NCBI GenBank assembly: GCA_934695325.1
Contig: CAKUVD010000018.1
Span: 1-36,698 of the forward strand
DNA from: an uncultured Bacteroidales bacterium
GTDB taxonomy: Bacteria; Bacteroidota; Bacteroidia; Bacteroidales; UBA932
Length of the DNA: 36,698 nt
Reading direction: 5' to 3'
Made by a program: the position numbers and the translations under genes. This document shows, piece after piece, positions 1 through 7,879 of the stretch (its first letter is position 1; the number at the start of each line of letters is the position of its first letter). Below the pieces are notes generated by a model. The model was not told the DNA's origin and did not search any database. It saw only the letters and a program-made list of their open reading frames with translations.

Positions 1-102
1 ATGATGACCACGTTTACAGGTACATATAAGGACGGACGCCTTTCGATGAGTTTTGTGCATATTGAGAACGGCGTAAGCCTCCGCTGCGTGAAGAATAAGT
101 AA
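1..102 (+). CDS. C-terminal fragment of an upstream gene (possibly FISUMP-type)
   Basis: An open frame runs from the first base of the window to a TAA at 100-102. It is the tail of a gene that begins upstream. It opens with two ATG codons, but there is no room to judge a start, so I treat it as partial. The last residues, VSLRCVKNK, closely resemble the end of the FISUMP lipoprotein encoded at 5589-6908 (LNVRCVKNYE), and that ending is typical of FISUMP domains. This suggests, without proving, a second FISUMP or related surface protein. A terminator-like hairpin follows at once. Confidence 0.5.
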   Translation: MMTTFTGTYKDGRLSMSFVHIENGVSLRCVKNK

Positions 103-125
103 GTCAGAAACAGACAATAACCAGG

Positions 126-158
126 AAGGTCGTTCTTTGAAGACAGGAGCGGCCTTTT
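126..158 (+). terminator. Rho-independent terminator after the first partial gene
   Basis: AAGGTCGTTC (126-135) pairs with GAGCGGCCTT (147-156) as a 10-bp stem with two G-U pairs, and the run of four T at 155-158 follows the stem. It lies 24 bases after the stop of the upstream gene and 15 bases before the next start codon, so it separates the two transcription units or attenuates read-through. Confidence 0.6.
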
Positions 159-172
159 GAAATTGATACATA

Positions 173-2215
173 ATGGCTAAACAATCAACAATCAAAAGGA
201 ATTGGCCTAAATATCTCCTGCAGTGGGGATCTCTGGCTGCATTGGCGGCGTTCCTGCTCATACCTGGCAAGAACCCTGCGAACCCTGAAGCATATTGTCC
301 GATGGGCGGACTTCAGGCATTGACAACATTTTTCGTACGTGGATCGCTGCCTTGCAGTATGAGCATGGTCCAGATCGTTATGGGAGTAGTCCTGGCGGCT
401 TCGGTCGTGCTCTTCAGCAAGCTGTTCTGCGGCTACCTCTGTCCTCTCGGCACGGTGCAGGATCTTCTTATGAGGCTACGTAACAGTCTGGGACTGAAAG
501 GAGTGACGATACGTAACGGAGGCATTGCGGACAAGGTGCTCCGCATCGTCAAGTATGTGCTCCTGTTCTGGATATTCTATATGACTGCCACGGCCAGCGA
601 ATTGTTCTGCAAGAACCTGGACCCGTATTATGCGGTAGCCACCGGATTCAAGGGTGAGATAACTCTGTGGATGTCCATTGTCACAGTGGCATTGATTCTT
701 ATATGCGGTTTCTTGGTGAATATGTTCTGGTGCAAGTACCTCTGTCCTCTCGGGGCGATTTCGAATTCTTTGAAGTTCTGGGTGTGGATTCTGGTGCTGC
801 TTGCCGTATATTATATGCTCGGACTTGTCGGCGTGAACGTGCCGTGGTGGTCGCTGCTCGCTGCATTCTGCCTTGCCGGCTACCTTCTGGAGATTCTTTG
901 CGCGAAGCCTAGGCTTCAGGTGCTTCATATAATGAAGAACGATGCAAGGTGCACGCATTGCGGACTCTGCACCAGGAACTGCCCTTACGGCATTGACGTC
1001 GCAGGATGGAAGAATGGCGCGGTCAATGCTGTGGACTGCACGCTTTGCGGAGAGTGCACGGCTGTCTGCCCTGTGGATGCCCTTCATACAGGAGTGTGCG
1101 TAAAGGGCGGACGGAATGTCTCCAACGTCGTGCTTCCTGCCGTCATAGCGCTGGTGCTTATGGCCATAGGACTCTGGGCCGGCGGAAGATATGAGCTTCC
1201 TACCATAAACGTCACCTGGGGCATAGAGGAGACTCTGGAAGACGGAAGTGTGAAGCAGCTCGTGGATCCTTCCTCCCTGAAGACAATGGAGATGGAGAAT
1301 CTCCGTTCTGTGAAGTGCTACGGCAGCTCGATGGCGTTCAAGGCCAAGCTGGAGAAGATCCGCGGAGTGCACGGCGTCAAGACGTTCGTGGCTCATCATA
1401 GGGTGGTGATTACATACGACCCGGCAGTGACTGGCCCTGAGGCTATCCAGGAAAGCGTGTTCACACCTTCAAAGTTCCGCGTAAGCACTCCGGATGTCGC
1501 GTCTGTGGACAGCATAAAGGTGATGACTATCCGAACCGAGAATATGTACGACAAGCTTGACCTTAACTATCTCGGTCTGCAGATGCGTCTGTCTGGCAAG
1601 AAGATATACGGACTGGAGTCTGAGTTCGCGTGCCCGCTCATAATCCGTGTATATATGGATCCGTCAGAGAATCCTGACAAGGCCTGGTTCAAGCATATTG
1701 TGAACATGAAGGAGCTTGAGATGCCTGTGCACGGCGGAGGAACGAAGGTGACTCCTGTAGACTTCAAGTTCGTGTCGCTGGAGGACGGCGTAAGCTACAT
1801 TTCCACGGAGCAGTTCATACGCAGGATGTTCACTCCGTTCAAGGCTCAGTTCCCTACGAGGGTCGAGGAGTTCAATGGCAAGCCTCAGTTTGTCTACGAG
1901 ATTCAGGATGCAAATTACGAGAAGCCTATCGTTCTGCGTAATCTTCCTTTCGTAAGCAATCATCTGTCGAAGAACGACGGAATCATAGGAGTATATCTGG
2001 AACTGGACAAGGAGCTGGTTCCTGCGCTTATGGTGAGATATGCAGCACCTATGACGGCTAACCGCATCTGGGAACTGCTGACGATGGACAAGTGGACCAT
2101 CACTTATGCGAAGGACGATGTACGTGAGCAGGATGCCAAGCTGAGGTTCAAGAAACCAGGCGTCGAGGTTCCGTATGAGGGTTCCGCCCTGGAGGCTGTT
2201 CTTGCGGCGGAGTAA
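173..2215 (+). CDS. Membrane 4Fe-4S polyferredoxin (NapH/CcoG/RdxA-like) with HMA-like C-terminal extension
   Basis: Predicted 680-residue inner-membrane iron-sulfur protein. Hydrophobic segments lie at about 13-30, 63-83, 126-141, 163-185, 202-220 and 225-243. Two FCGYLCPLG / WCKYLCPLG motifs (about 85-93 and 187-194) are typical of the NapH/NosR/RdxA membrane ferredoxins. A double ferredoxin segment follows: Cys260, 263, 266, 270 and Cys289, 292, 295, 299, enough for two [4Fe-4S] clusters. A further membrane segment lies at about 317-336. The remaining 340 residues are not part of the usual family. They begin with a region resembling a heavy-metal-associated fold (about 378-437, KCYGSSMAFKAKLEKIRGVHG) that keeps one Cys instead of CxxC, followed by about 240 residues I do not recognise. 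Electron transfer across or at the membrane is the likely role; the partner is unknown. The ATG at 173 gives a complete first membrane segment. Confidence 0.8.
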   Translation: MAKQSTIKRNWPKYLLQWGSLAALAAFLLIPGKNPANPEAYCPMGGLQALTTFFVRGSLPCSMSMVQIVMGVVLAASVVLFSKLFCGYLCPLGTVQDLLMRLRNSLGLKGVTIRNGGIADKVLRIVKYVLLFWIFYMTATASELFCKNLDPYYAVATGFKGEITLWMSIVTVALILICGFLVNMFWCKYLCPLGAISNSLKFWVWILVLLAVYYMLGLVGVNVPWWSLLAAFCLAGYLLEILCAKPRLQVLHIMKNDARCTHCGLCTRNCPYGIDVAGWKNGAVNAVDCTLCGECTAVCPVDALHTGVCVKGGRNVSNVVLPAVIALVLMAIGLWAGGRYELPTINVTWGIEETLEDGSVKQLVDPSSLKTMEMENLRSVKCYGSSMAFKAKLEKIRGVHGVKTFVAHHRVVITYDPAVTGPEAIQESVFTPSKFRVSTPDVASVDSIKVMTIRTENMYDKLDLNYLGLQMRLSGKKIYGLESEFACPLIIRVYMDPSENPDKAWFKHIVNMKELEMPVHGGGTKVTPVDFKFVSLEDGVSYISTEQFIRRMFTPFKAQFPTRVEEFNGKPQFVYEIQDANYEKPIVLRNLPFVSNHLSKNDGIIGVYLELDKELVPALMVRYAAPMTANRIWELLTMDKWTITYAKDDVREQDAKLRFKKPGVEVPYEGSALEAVLAAE

Positions 2216-2328
2216 TGATGCTCTGGAGGTTAGATAGTTGAAAATCATCAAGTCAGTATTCCAGAAGGATTCGATGAAGTGCTTTGGGAATGCTGATTCA
2301 TTGATAGTCAGTAAAAGTTGGATTGATA

Positions 2329-4527
2329 ATGAAAATAAAAGCAATTTGTCTGTCGGCATTGACCTTGGCGGGAATCCTGCTGGGGCGGGCGACAGCCTGG
2401 GCAGACGAGGGGATGTGGCTCATCCAGGATATAAACTCCGCACTTGAGAAGAAGATGCAGGACAGGGGCCTCAGGCTCTCCGCCGGCGAGATTTACAATG
2501 CCGATGCTCCGGGGTCGGCCGTGTCGGACGCCATCATATCGCTTGGCTTCTATTGCACCGGAAGCATAATATCCGACCAGGGGCTTCTGATAACGAATCA
2601 CCATTGCGCCTACTCGGATATATTCGCGCTCAGCACACCGGAGAATAATTACCTTGAGTACGGCTACTGGGCTATGAGAAGCGACCAGGAGCTGCCTGTC
2701 CCCGGGAAGCAGGTGTTCTTCCTCAAACGGGTGCTTGATGTGACTGCCGAGGCCAATTCCTTGCGTGAAGAACTCCGCAAGGACGGAAAACCTTCCGGAA
2801 TGCGCCGCGTCAGCCACCTTATGGAGTCGAAATACAAGAAGGAGACTGGCAAGGAGGCCTATCTCAGTTCGATGTGGGCAGGGGAGAAGTACTACATGGC
2901 TCTGTATGATGTCTATACGGACTTGCGCCTGGTGGCTGCGCCTCCTGTGTCCATCGCTGCATTCGGCGGGGATACCGACAATTGGGAATGGCCGCAGCAG
3001 AAGTGCGATTTCGCCATGTACCGCGTTTATACGGCTCCGGACGGCTCTCCTGCCGATTATTCCAAGGACAATGTCCCTCTCAAGCCTCTCCGCAAGCTGG
3101 AGATTTCTCTGGACGGATACAAGCCTGGCGACTATACTATGGTAATAGGCTATCCTGGTCGCACGAACCGCTATTCGTCATCTATGGAGACGGACTATCA
3201 GGAGAGAGTTGCATTGCCTATATCCAACGAGCTTCGCCGCGGACAGATGGAGATTATGCGCAAGTGGATGGATGCCGATCCTCAGGTGTGGCTGAAGTAT
3301 TCAGATATATTCTTCGGACTCAGCAATGTGGGTGAGATGCAGGAAGGTGAGGCTATGTGTCTGAAGCGTTTCGGGGTCAAGGACATCAAGGTGTCCGAGG
3401 AGAAGGAACTCCAGGCGTGGATAGAAGCTTCTCCGGAGCGCAGAGCCAAGTGGGAAAGCCTGCTGGAAGACCTGCGCAGTATGTATGCGGAGACCGAGGC
3501 CGTGGAGCGTGACAAGGCATATTTCCGCGAGACAATGTTCCGCGGCACTATAATCGGGCGAACCGTGATGCGTATGAAGAGCGCCGGAGGAGATTTCAAG
3601 AAGATGAAGGGATATCTGAAACGCGGTATGGATGAGACAGACCCTCGCGTGGAGAAGGATCTCGTAAGATATGCCGCACAGAAGTATTTCGAGAATATCA
3701 GTCCTGCCTATCTTGGTCCGTTCCAGAGGAAACTTCTGATGACGTTCGGGACTGATGATTTCGATGCGATGACCGACTATATCTGGGATGGGTCAATATT
3801 CTCGTCTCAGGAAAAGGCTAGGGAGTTCACTTCTCCGGAGCGGTTCAATGAAGACAGACTTGCGAAGTTCCTTACCGAGGTGAGCATTAGGTCATTCAAC
3901 AAATCCGGGAACGATATGACTGTCAGGAACCGCATAACGGCCAGGAACCACGACTATACCCAAGCCTTGTATGAGATGCGTGCGGACAAGGGAATATCAC
4001 AATATCCTGACGCAAATTCCACGATGCGAATCACTTACGGTACTGTAGGTACGCTTGAGCCTCACGATGGCGTGCTCTGTTCATGGCAGACGTCCACGAA
4101 CGGGATCATCGAGAAATACGACCCTTCCAACAGAGACTTCAATCCAGCAGACGAGTTTATATCAATGCTGACCTGCGGTGACTGGGGACGGTGGGCTGTT
4201 CCATTCGGGATGCCGTCAAGACGCAAGGGAAAGTCCTCTCAGAGCATATTTGCAGGGCCTTCCATAGCGGGAGCCCCTGCAGGGTCAATGCCTGTAGATT
4301 TCCTGACTGACAATGATATAACCGGAGGTAATTCCGGCAGTCCTGTGCTGAATGCCGACGGCAAGCTTATCGGCCTGGCTTTCGACGGGAACAAGGAGTC
4401 TCTGGCCAGTGACCTCTACTGCACTCCTGGCTACAACAAATGCGTCTGTGTGGATATCCGCTATATCCTCTGGACTTTGGACAAGTATGCCGGAATGACC
4501 CGCATAATCGAGGAACTGGGAATATAG
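2329..4527 (+). CDS. dpp7: S46 family dipeptidyl-peptidase, DPP7-type
   Basis: Secreted or periplasmic serine exopeptidase that releases dipeptides from oligopeptides, supporting the peptide-based nutrition common in Bacteroidales. The ATG at 2329 (732 residues) gives a good signal peptide ending near ATAWA; an in-frame TTG at 2323 is less likely. Visible family signatures are TNHHCAY with catalytic His92, the GGDTDNWEWP block followed by Asp227, and GGNSGSPV with nucleophile Ser669. The residue 18 positions after the serine, which sets specificity in this family, is Gly687 (FDGN). This matches DPP7, which prefers hydrophobic residues, rather than the Arg of DPP11, which prefers Asp/Glu. Length is normal for the family (about 700-730). 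It stands alone between the polyferredoxin gene and a hairpin. Confidence 0.9.
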   Translation: MKIKAICLSALTLAGILLGRATAWADEGMWLIQDINSALEKKMQDRGLRLSAGEIYNADAPGSAVSDAIISLGFYCTGSIISDQGLLITNHHCAYSDIFALSTPENNYLEYGYWAMRSDQELPVPGKQVFFLKRVLDVTAEANSLREELRKDGKPSGMRRVSHLMESKYKKETGKEAYLSSMWAGEKYYMALYDVYTDLRLVAAPPVSIAAFGGDTDNWEWPQQKCDFAMYRVYTAPDGSPADYSKDNVPLKPLRKLEISLDGYKPGDYTMVIGYPGRTNRYSSSMETDYQERVALPISNELRRGQMEIMRKWMDADPQVWLKYSDIFFGLSNVGEMQEGEAMCLKRFGVKDIKVSEEKELQAWIEASPERRAKWESLLEDLRSMYAETEAVERDKAYFRETMFRGTIIGRTVMRMKSAGGDFKKMKGYLKRGMDETDPRVEKDLVRYAAQKYFENISPAYLGPFQRKLLMTFGTDDFDAMTDYIWDGSIFSSQEKAREFTSPERFNEDRLAKFLTEVSIRSFNKSGNDMTVRNRITARNHDYTQALYEMRADKGISQYPDANSTMRITYGTVGTLEPHDGVLCSWQTSTNGIIEKYDPSNRDFNPADEFISMLTCGDWGRWAVPFGMPSRRKGKSSQSIFAGPSIAGAPAGSMPVDFLTDNDITGGNSGSPVLNADGKLIGLAFDGNKESLASDLYCTPGYNKCVCVDIRYILWTLDKYAGMTRIIEELGI

Positions 4528-4591
4528 GGGCCTCATAGGCGAATGCCTGTGTGAGCCCCCCAACGTGGAGACAATTGGATATTATAACAAA

Positions 4592-4617
4592 GAAGCTGAC
4601 CCGGAAAGGTCAGCTTC
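4592..4617. terminator. Bidirectional terminator hairpin between convergent genes
   Basis: GAAGCTGACC (4592-4601) and GGTCAGCTTC (4608-4617) form a perfect 10-bp stem with a 6-base loop. It lies between the plus-strand S46 peptidase (stop 4527) and the minus-strand metallophosphoesterase (stop 4636), so it probably ends transcription in both directions. A second, less regular inverted repeat lies just upstream: GGGGC...GCCCC around 4527-4560. Confidence 0.7.
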
Positions 4618-4635
4618 ATCGTTATAGACAACTGC

Positions 4636-5589
4636 TTAAGTGAAAAGAATCTCACGTCCGGAGAACAGGAAATTCGGGCAAGTAAGATATTGACTTGCGG
4701 TAGGGGAGAACTGTTCTTCCATACCGAAATGCGTGTGTCCGGCCAGGATTCCTTTCAGCAGTCTTTGCTTTTTCAGCGAGTCGAAGAATTTCTCGGTGCG
4801 GACATCTGTCTTGATTCCGTATCTGTATTCGGAGGCTTTCATCCCCTCGAACTTTTTCCCTGGATGCCAGAACTTGCTGTTGGCGGCGGCTATGGCGGGA
4901 GTGTATATGGGAACGTGCATACACAGGATGATAGGCAGTTTTTTCCTGACCTCATCTGCGAACAAGTCCACCTGCTCCTCGGTCACGCTATAATAGGTAT
5001 CATCCAAGGTAATGAAATTCACGCCATTGACGACTTGGGACGCAAACGAGAAGTTCTTATGGTACTTGGCCTGAAGCATATCCTTGCTCTGGTCTTTATA
5101 TGCCTCGTCGTGCGTCTCCTTGCTTAGCCACATATTCTGTGAATACTCGTGGTTGCCCACGGCAAAGGCGATGTCCGGCCCCAGATATTTTTCCGCAAGG
5201 TCGAGATTCTCCTCTGATATCCAGTCTATCAGGTCACCGGTGTGGAGGATATAGTCCACATTGTCCCTGGCCCAGGCCAGCGAATCCTTCAATGCCTGCT
5301 CTTGCATCCCTCCGAACGTCCTGGTCCTTTTGGTATGCAGCGCCTGTTTCTTTTCGTCCTCGGATCCGTAGGCTGCAGTCAAGTGGGTATCTGATATGTG
5401 CAGGATTGAGAACGGCTTCGTGGCCCCGGCGTCTATGTGGGCGTAGGACAATGAGAGCCTTTCATACTTGCCTCGTCCCGGGAACACCTCCGGATCGTCC
5501 TTTCCGAAGATCGGAAGCCCGGAGGCGGATATCAGAACCCCTGCGGCAAGCGACCTCCTGAGGAAGTCTCTTCTGCTGATGTCTTTCAT
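4636..5589 (-). CDS. Tat-exported calcineurin-like metallophosphoesterase
   Basis: 317-residue binuclear-metal phosphoesterase predicted outside the cytoplasm. The N terminus carries a twin-arginine signal (SRRDFLRRS, residues 5-13) followed by a hydrophobic stretch to about 29. The metallophosphoesterase blocks are all present and in order: Asp67-x-His69 (SDTH), Gly118-Asp119, GNHE (145-148), His225 (CMHVP) and GHTH (284-287). Start: the ATG at 5589-5587 overlaps the TAA of the upstream FISUMP gene (TAATG), which indicates translational coupling. An in-frame TTG at 5610 would move the Tat motif inward and is less likely. This is the last gene of the locus 1 operon. In that context a phosphomonoester or phosphodiester on the imported ligand is a reasonable substrate, but the family is broad and specificity cannot be read from sequence. 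Confidence 0.85.
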   Translation of the reverse strand: MKDISRRDFLRRSLAAGVLISASGLPIFGKDDPEVFPGRGKYERLSLSYAHIDAGATKPFSILHISDTHLTAAYGSEDEKKQALHTKRTRTFGGMQEQALKDSLAWARDNVDYILHTGDLIDWISEENLDLAEKYLGPDIAFAVGNHEYSQNMWLSKETHDEAYKDQSKDMLQAKYHKNFSFASQVVNGVNFITLDDTYYSVTEEQVDLFADEVRKKLPIILCMHVPIYTPAIAAANSKFWHPGKKFEGMKASEYRYGIKTDVRTEKFFDSLKKQRLLKGILAGHTHFGMEEQFSPTASQYLTCPNFLFSGREILFT

Positions 5590-6908
5590 TATTCGTAATT
5601 CTTTACGCAACGTACGTTCAGACGGGAGAGCTTGTTCGCTTCAGCCCTCTTCGTGCCGTTCATCATCGCAAGGTTGAGGCTTGTCCCTGAAATGCAGAGT
5701 GAACGTGCGAATCCGGCGTTCTCCTGCCCCGGTGTCCAAAGCAGTCCCCATTTGCCGATGCTTGAACTACTGAATGTCCCGTCCGGAGCCACTCGTCCTG
5801 TAGGGTACCAGCCAAAGCCTACTTCGGTAGCACCGCTTACGAACTGAGCGAGATTCTCTCCTGCATCAGAGAGCTCTGTCTTGGTCTGGTTCCAGACGCC
5901 ACCATCGGATACTCGTCCGTTGCCGCCTCTGAGCCAGGCTCCTACGTTGCCCATATTCTTGACGGTGCATCCATTCTTGTAGAAAATCTCTTTCGTGACG
6001 GCGTTCTCCGGATTCTTGTCGTGTCCGCCCATAAAGGTGAATCCTCCGGCCTTAAAGTCATCAGTTACATCGTATTCTGTCTTTATGGCGTTGAGGAGGT
6101 CCCACCAGTCATTGGCATTGGCGATGTGCCATCCGTCTGGGCAGCAGCCCTTTATCTGGATGTTGAATTCTCCTTCTTCCGACCCGTCAAGGGTGAACGG
6201 ATTCCCCATATCGTCTTTTCCGGAATATCCAGGCTTGTAGACGCACTGCTCCGCCGTGCAGTCAGGAATGCCTGTCATAGCCTCATACCACGTGTAGAAC
6301 CTGCCTGCATTGCTGTTGATGGCGCTTATGGCATCCGCGGTCATTCCGCTGACGGTATATTGGGTAAGATCCCAAGCCTTTCCTAGATTGCCGTCATTTC
6401 CTGCTTCTTTGCAGTTGGTGGTCATCCAATACTTGTTGCCGTATTGCTTTATGCTGTATCCAGGCAGTTCCGGGACTTCCGGCTGGTCGAAATTTCCGAT
6501 GGAAAGTTCAGCCAGAAACAGCCGCGGAGAACTGTGGCCGAGGTCATTGCATGCGACTACAGATATTGAACGTCTCGGTATTATGCCGTCTGTGTCGGCG
6601 GCTTTCACTGTTATCATATTGGTGCCTTGTCCGTCCACTATGCTCAGCAAAGATGATGCTTCTTCGGATATGGCCCATTCATAGTTATCCGCCCATTTGA
6701 CGTCATTGACGCTTAGCTGGAATGTCTCGCCCCTGGCGCATTTCAGGGTCGAGGGAATCTTGTTTATATTGCCAGGAGTGGACGGGATTGTCTTTTCCTG
6801 GACTTCAGTCTCGTTTTCCCGCTCCACGGCCTTCGTGCATGATGACAGCACGGCCGGGAGCAATGCTGCCAGGAACAATACTCTTGTTTTCATAGTCTCT
6901 TGTATCAT
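5589..6908 (-). CDS. FISUMP-domain lipoprotein with PKD-like N-terminal region
   Basis: 439-residue predicted surface lipoprotein. The signal peptide ends in a lipobox with Cys24 (AVLSSC). Residues about 50-145 look like an immunoglobulin/PKD-type module (ARGETFQLSVNDVKWADNYEW). From about 155 to the end the protein is a FISUMP (Fibrobacter succinogenes major paralogous) domain: YGNKYWMTTN, the GRFYTWYEAM block, CCPDGWHIANANDW, and the terminal LNVRCVKN. FISUMP domains occur on surface lipoproteins of Bacteroidota and Fibrobacteres; their biochemical role is unknown. The start ATG at 6908 overlaps the TAA of the DUF6528-like gene (TAATG). A second ATG five codons later (6893) would give a more ordinary signal peptide and cannot be excluded. 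Confidence 0.8.
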   Translation of the reverse strand: MIQETMKTRVLFLAALLPAVLSSCTKAVERENETEVQEKTIPSTPGNINKIPSTLKCARGETFQLSVNDVKWADNYEWAISEEASSLLSIVDGQGTNMITVKAADTDGIIPRRSISVVACNDLGHSSPRLFLAELSIGNFDQPEVPELPGYSIKQYGNKYWMTTNCKEAGNDGNLGKAWDLTQYTVSGMTADAISAINSNAGRFYTWYEAMTGIPDCTAEQCVYKPGYSGKDDMGNPFTLDGSEEGEFNIQIKGCCPDGWHIANANDWWDLLNAIKTEYDVTDDFKAGGFTFMGGHDKNPENAVTKEIFYKNGCTVKNMGNVGAWLRGGNGRVSDGGVWNQTKTELSDAGENLAQFVSGATEVGFGWYPTGRVAPDGTFSSSSIGKWGLLWTPGQENAGFARSLCISGTSLNLAMMNGTKRAEANKLSRLNVRCVKNYE

Positions 6909-7873
6909 TAGTATGAGAAAGGCTGGTCAGTGAACCATCTTGCCTTATAAATCCTGTATTTGAAGAATGAGAATAGGCGGTTGCCTTTGAAATCCACGAC
7001 CTCGCTTGTCCAGTAAGATGTGGATGTCGGCCTGGTGCAGATGGCCGGCCAACCGTCCGGGCCGGTGGATATGCTTTTTATGTCCTTCTTCTGGAAGATG
7101 TCCACCGAGGATATTTCTCCTGTCTCGGGGTTGAAGCTGAATACATTCTGCTGAGTGGTGACATACAGGATGTCCTTTCCATAGACAGGTACCATATCGT
7201 GCACCATCGTGTTGTCACCCGGCAGGTCATAGCTGTATTCCTGTGTCAATGATGGTGCGGACTGGTCGTATGACAGTTTATATATGTGGCCGTCGGAGGC
7301 TGTCCAGAGGCAGTTCCGTCTTTTGTCCCACACTACATTGTGTGCTGCGGTCATAACCAAGGTAAAAGCCGCCTTGGTGCCGATACTTTCGCCGTCTTTC
7401 TTGTAAAGTACCAGCTTATTGCCATCGCTGCAGGCCACCACGACACTTCCGTCAGGAAGGATCTCGGCAGAGTGCGGGTTGCCTCCCGGCTTGGCCGCGA
7501 ATGTCACGGACTTGTCAGTGACATTGACGATTGCAACGCCACCTTTCGACGCTGTCACGAGGACGGCTGACTTGTCCATTATGGGCTTCGTCTCGTCAGG
7601 GAGTCCGAACCATTCCGCCTGTGATGCACTGAGGTTGCTTTCAGCCGGATTCCAATCCCAGGCAAGCTTGCCGGTAGGCTGGTCTATCATTACGATCTTT
7701 CCTGAAGCCTGCTCGGTCAGCAGCATTGGCCTGGTCGCTTTGTCCAAGGCTATGGAGTCTTCCTTGACTTCCTCCGGACGCCAGGGAACATACGGCTCAG
7801 GATCATTTTCTTTTCCGCACGATGCCGCTGCAATACAGAGGGCGGTCACCAATATCTTATTTGAGATTTTCAT
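6908..7873 (-). CDS. DUF6528-like beta-propeller lipoprotein
   Basis: 321-residue lipoprotein (lipobox ending at Cys19, AAASC). The body is made of repeated short beta-strand units of the kind MIDQPTGKLAWDW, LPDGSVVVACSDG and NVFSFNPETGEI, indicating a beta-propeller. Overall it matches my memory of the DUF6528 family, often found near SusCD genes; I could not run a search. Three histidines fall in successive blade motifs: PHSAEILPDG (His134), AHNVVWD (His178) and VHDMVP (His225). Regularly spaced His residues at the same blade position are typical of propellers with a central catalytic or metal site. The gene starts 6 bases after the SusD stop and is followed by an overlapping gene, so it is part of the operon. 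Function is unknown. Confidence 0.7.
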   Translation of the reverse strand: MKISNKILVTALCIAAASCGKENDPEPYVPWRPEEVKEDSIALDKATRPMLLTEQASGKIVMIDQPTGKLAWDWNPAESNLSASQAEWFGLPDETKPIMDKSAVLVTASKGGVAIVNVTDKSVTFAAKPGGNPHSAEILPDGSVVVACSDGNKLVLYKKDGESIGTKAAFTLVMTAAHNVVWDKRRNCLWTASDGHIYKLSYDQSAPSLTQEYSYDLPGDNTMVHDMVPVYGKDILYVTTQQNVFSFNPETGEISSVDIFQKKDIKSISTGPDGWPAICTRPTSTSYWTSEVVDFKGNRLFSFFKYRIYKARWFTDQPFSY

Positions 7874-7879
7874 TGTATG

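Noticed and set aside
476..1399. Long minus-strand open frame opposite the polyferredoxin gene
   Set aside because: It is a shadow of the plus-strand gene, rich in His/Arg and without domain signatures, while the plus strand has clear Fe-S motifs.
1664..2817. Two long minus-strand frames over the end of the polyferredoxin gene and the start of the S46 gene
   Set aside because: They overlap well-supported genes on the other strand and show no recognisable protein features.
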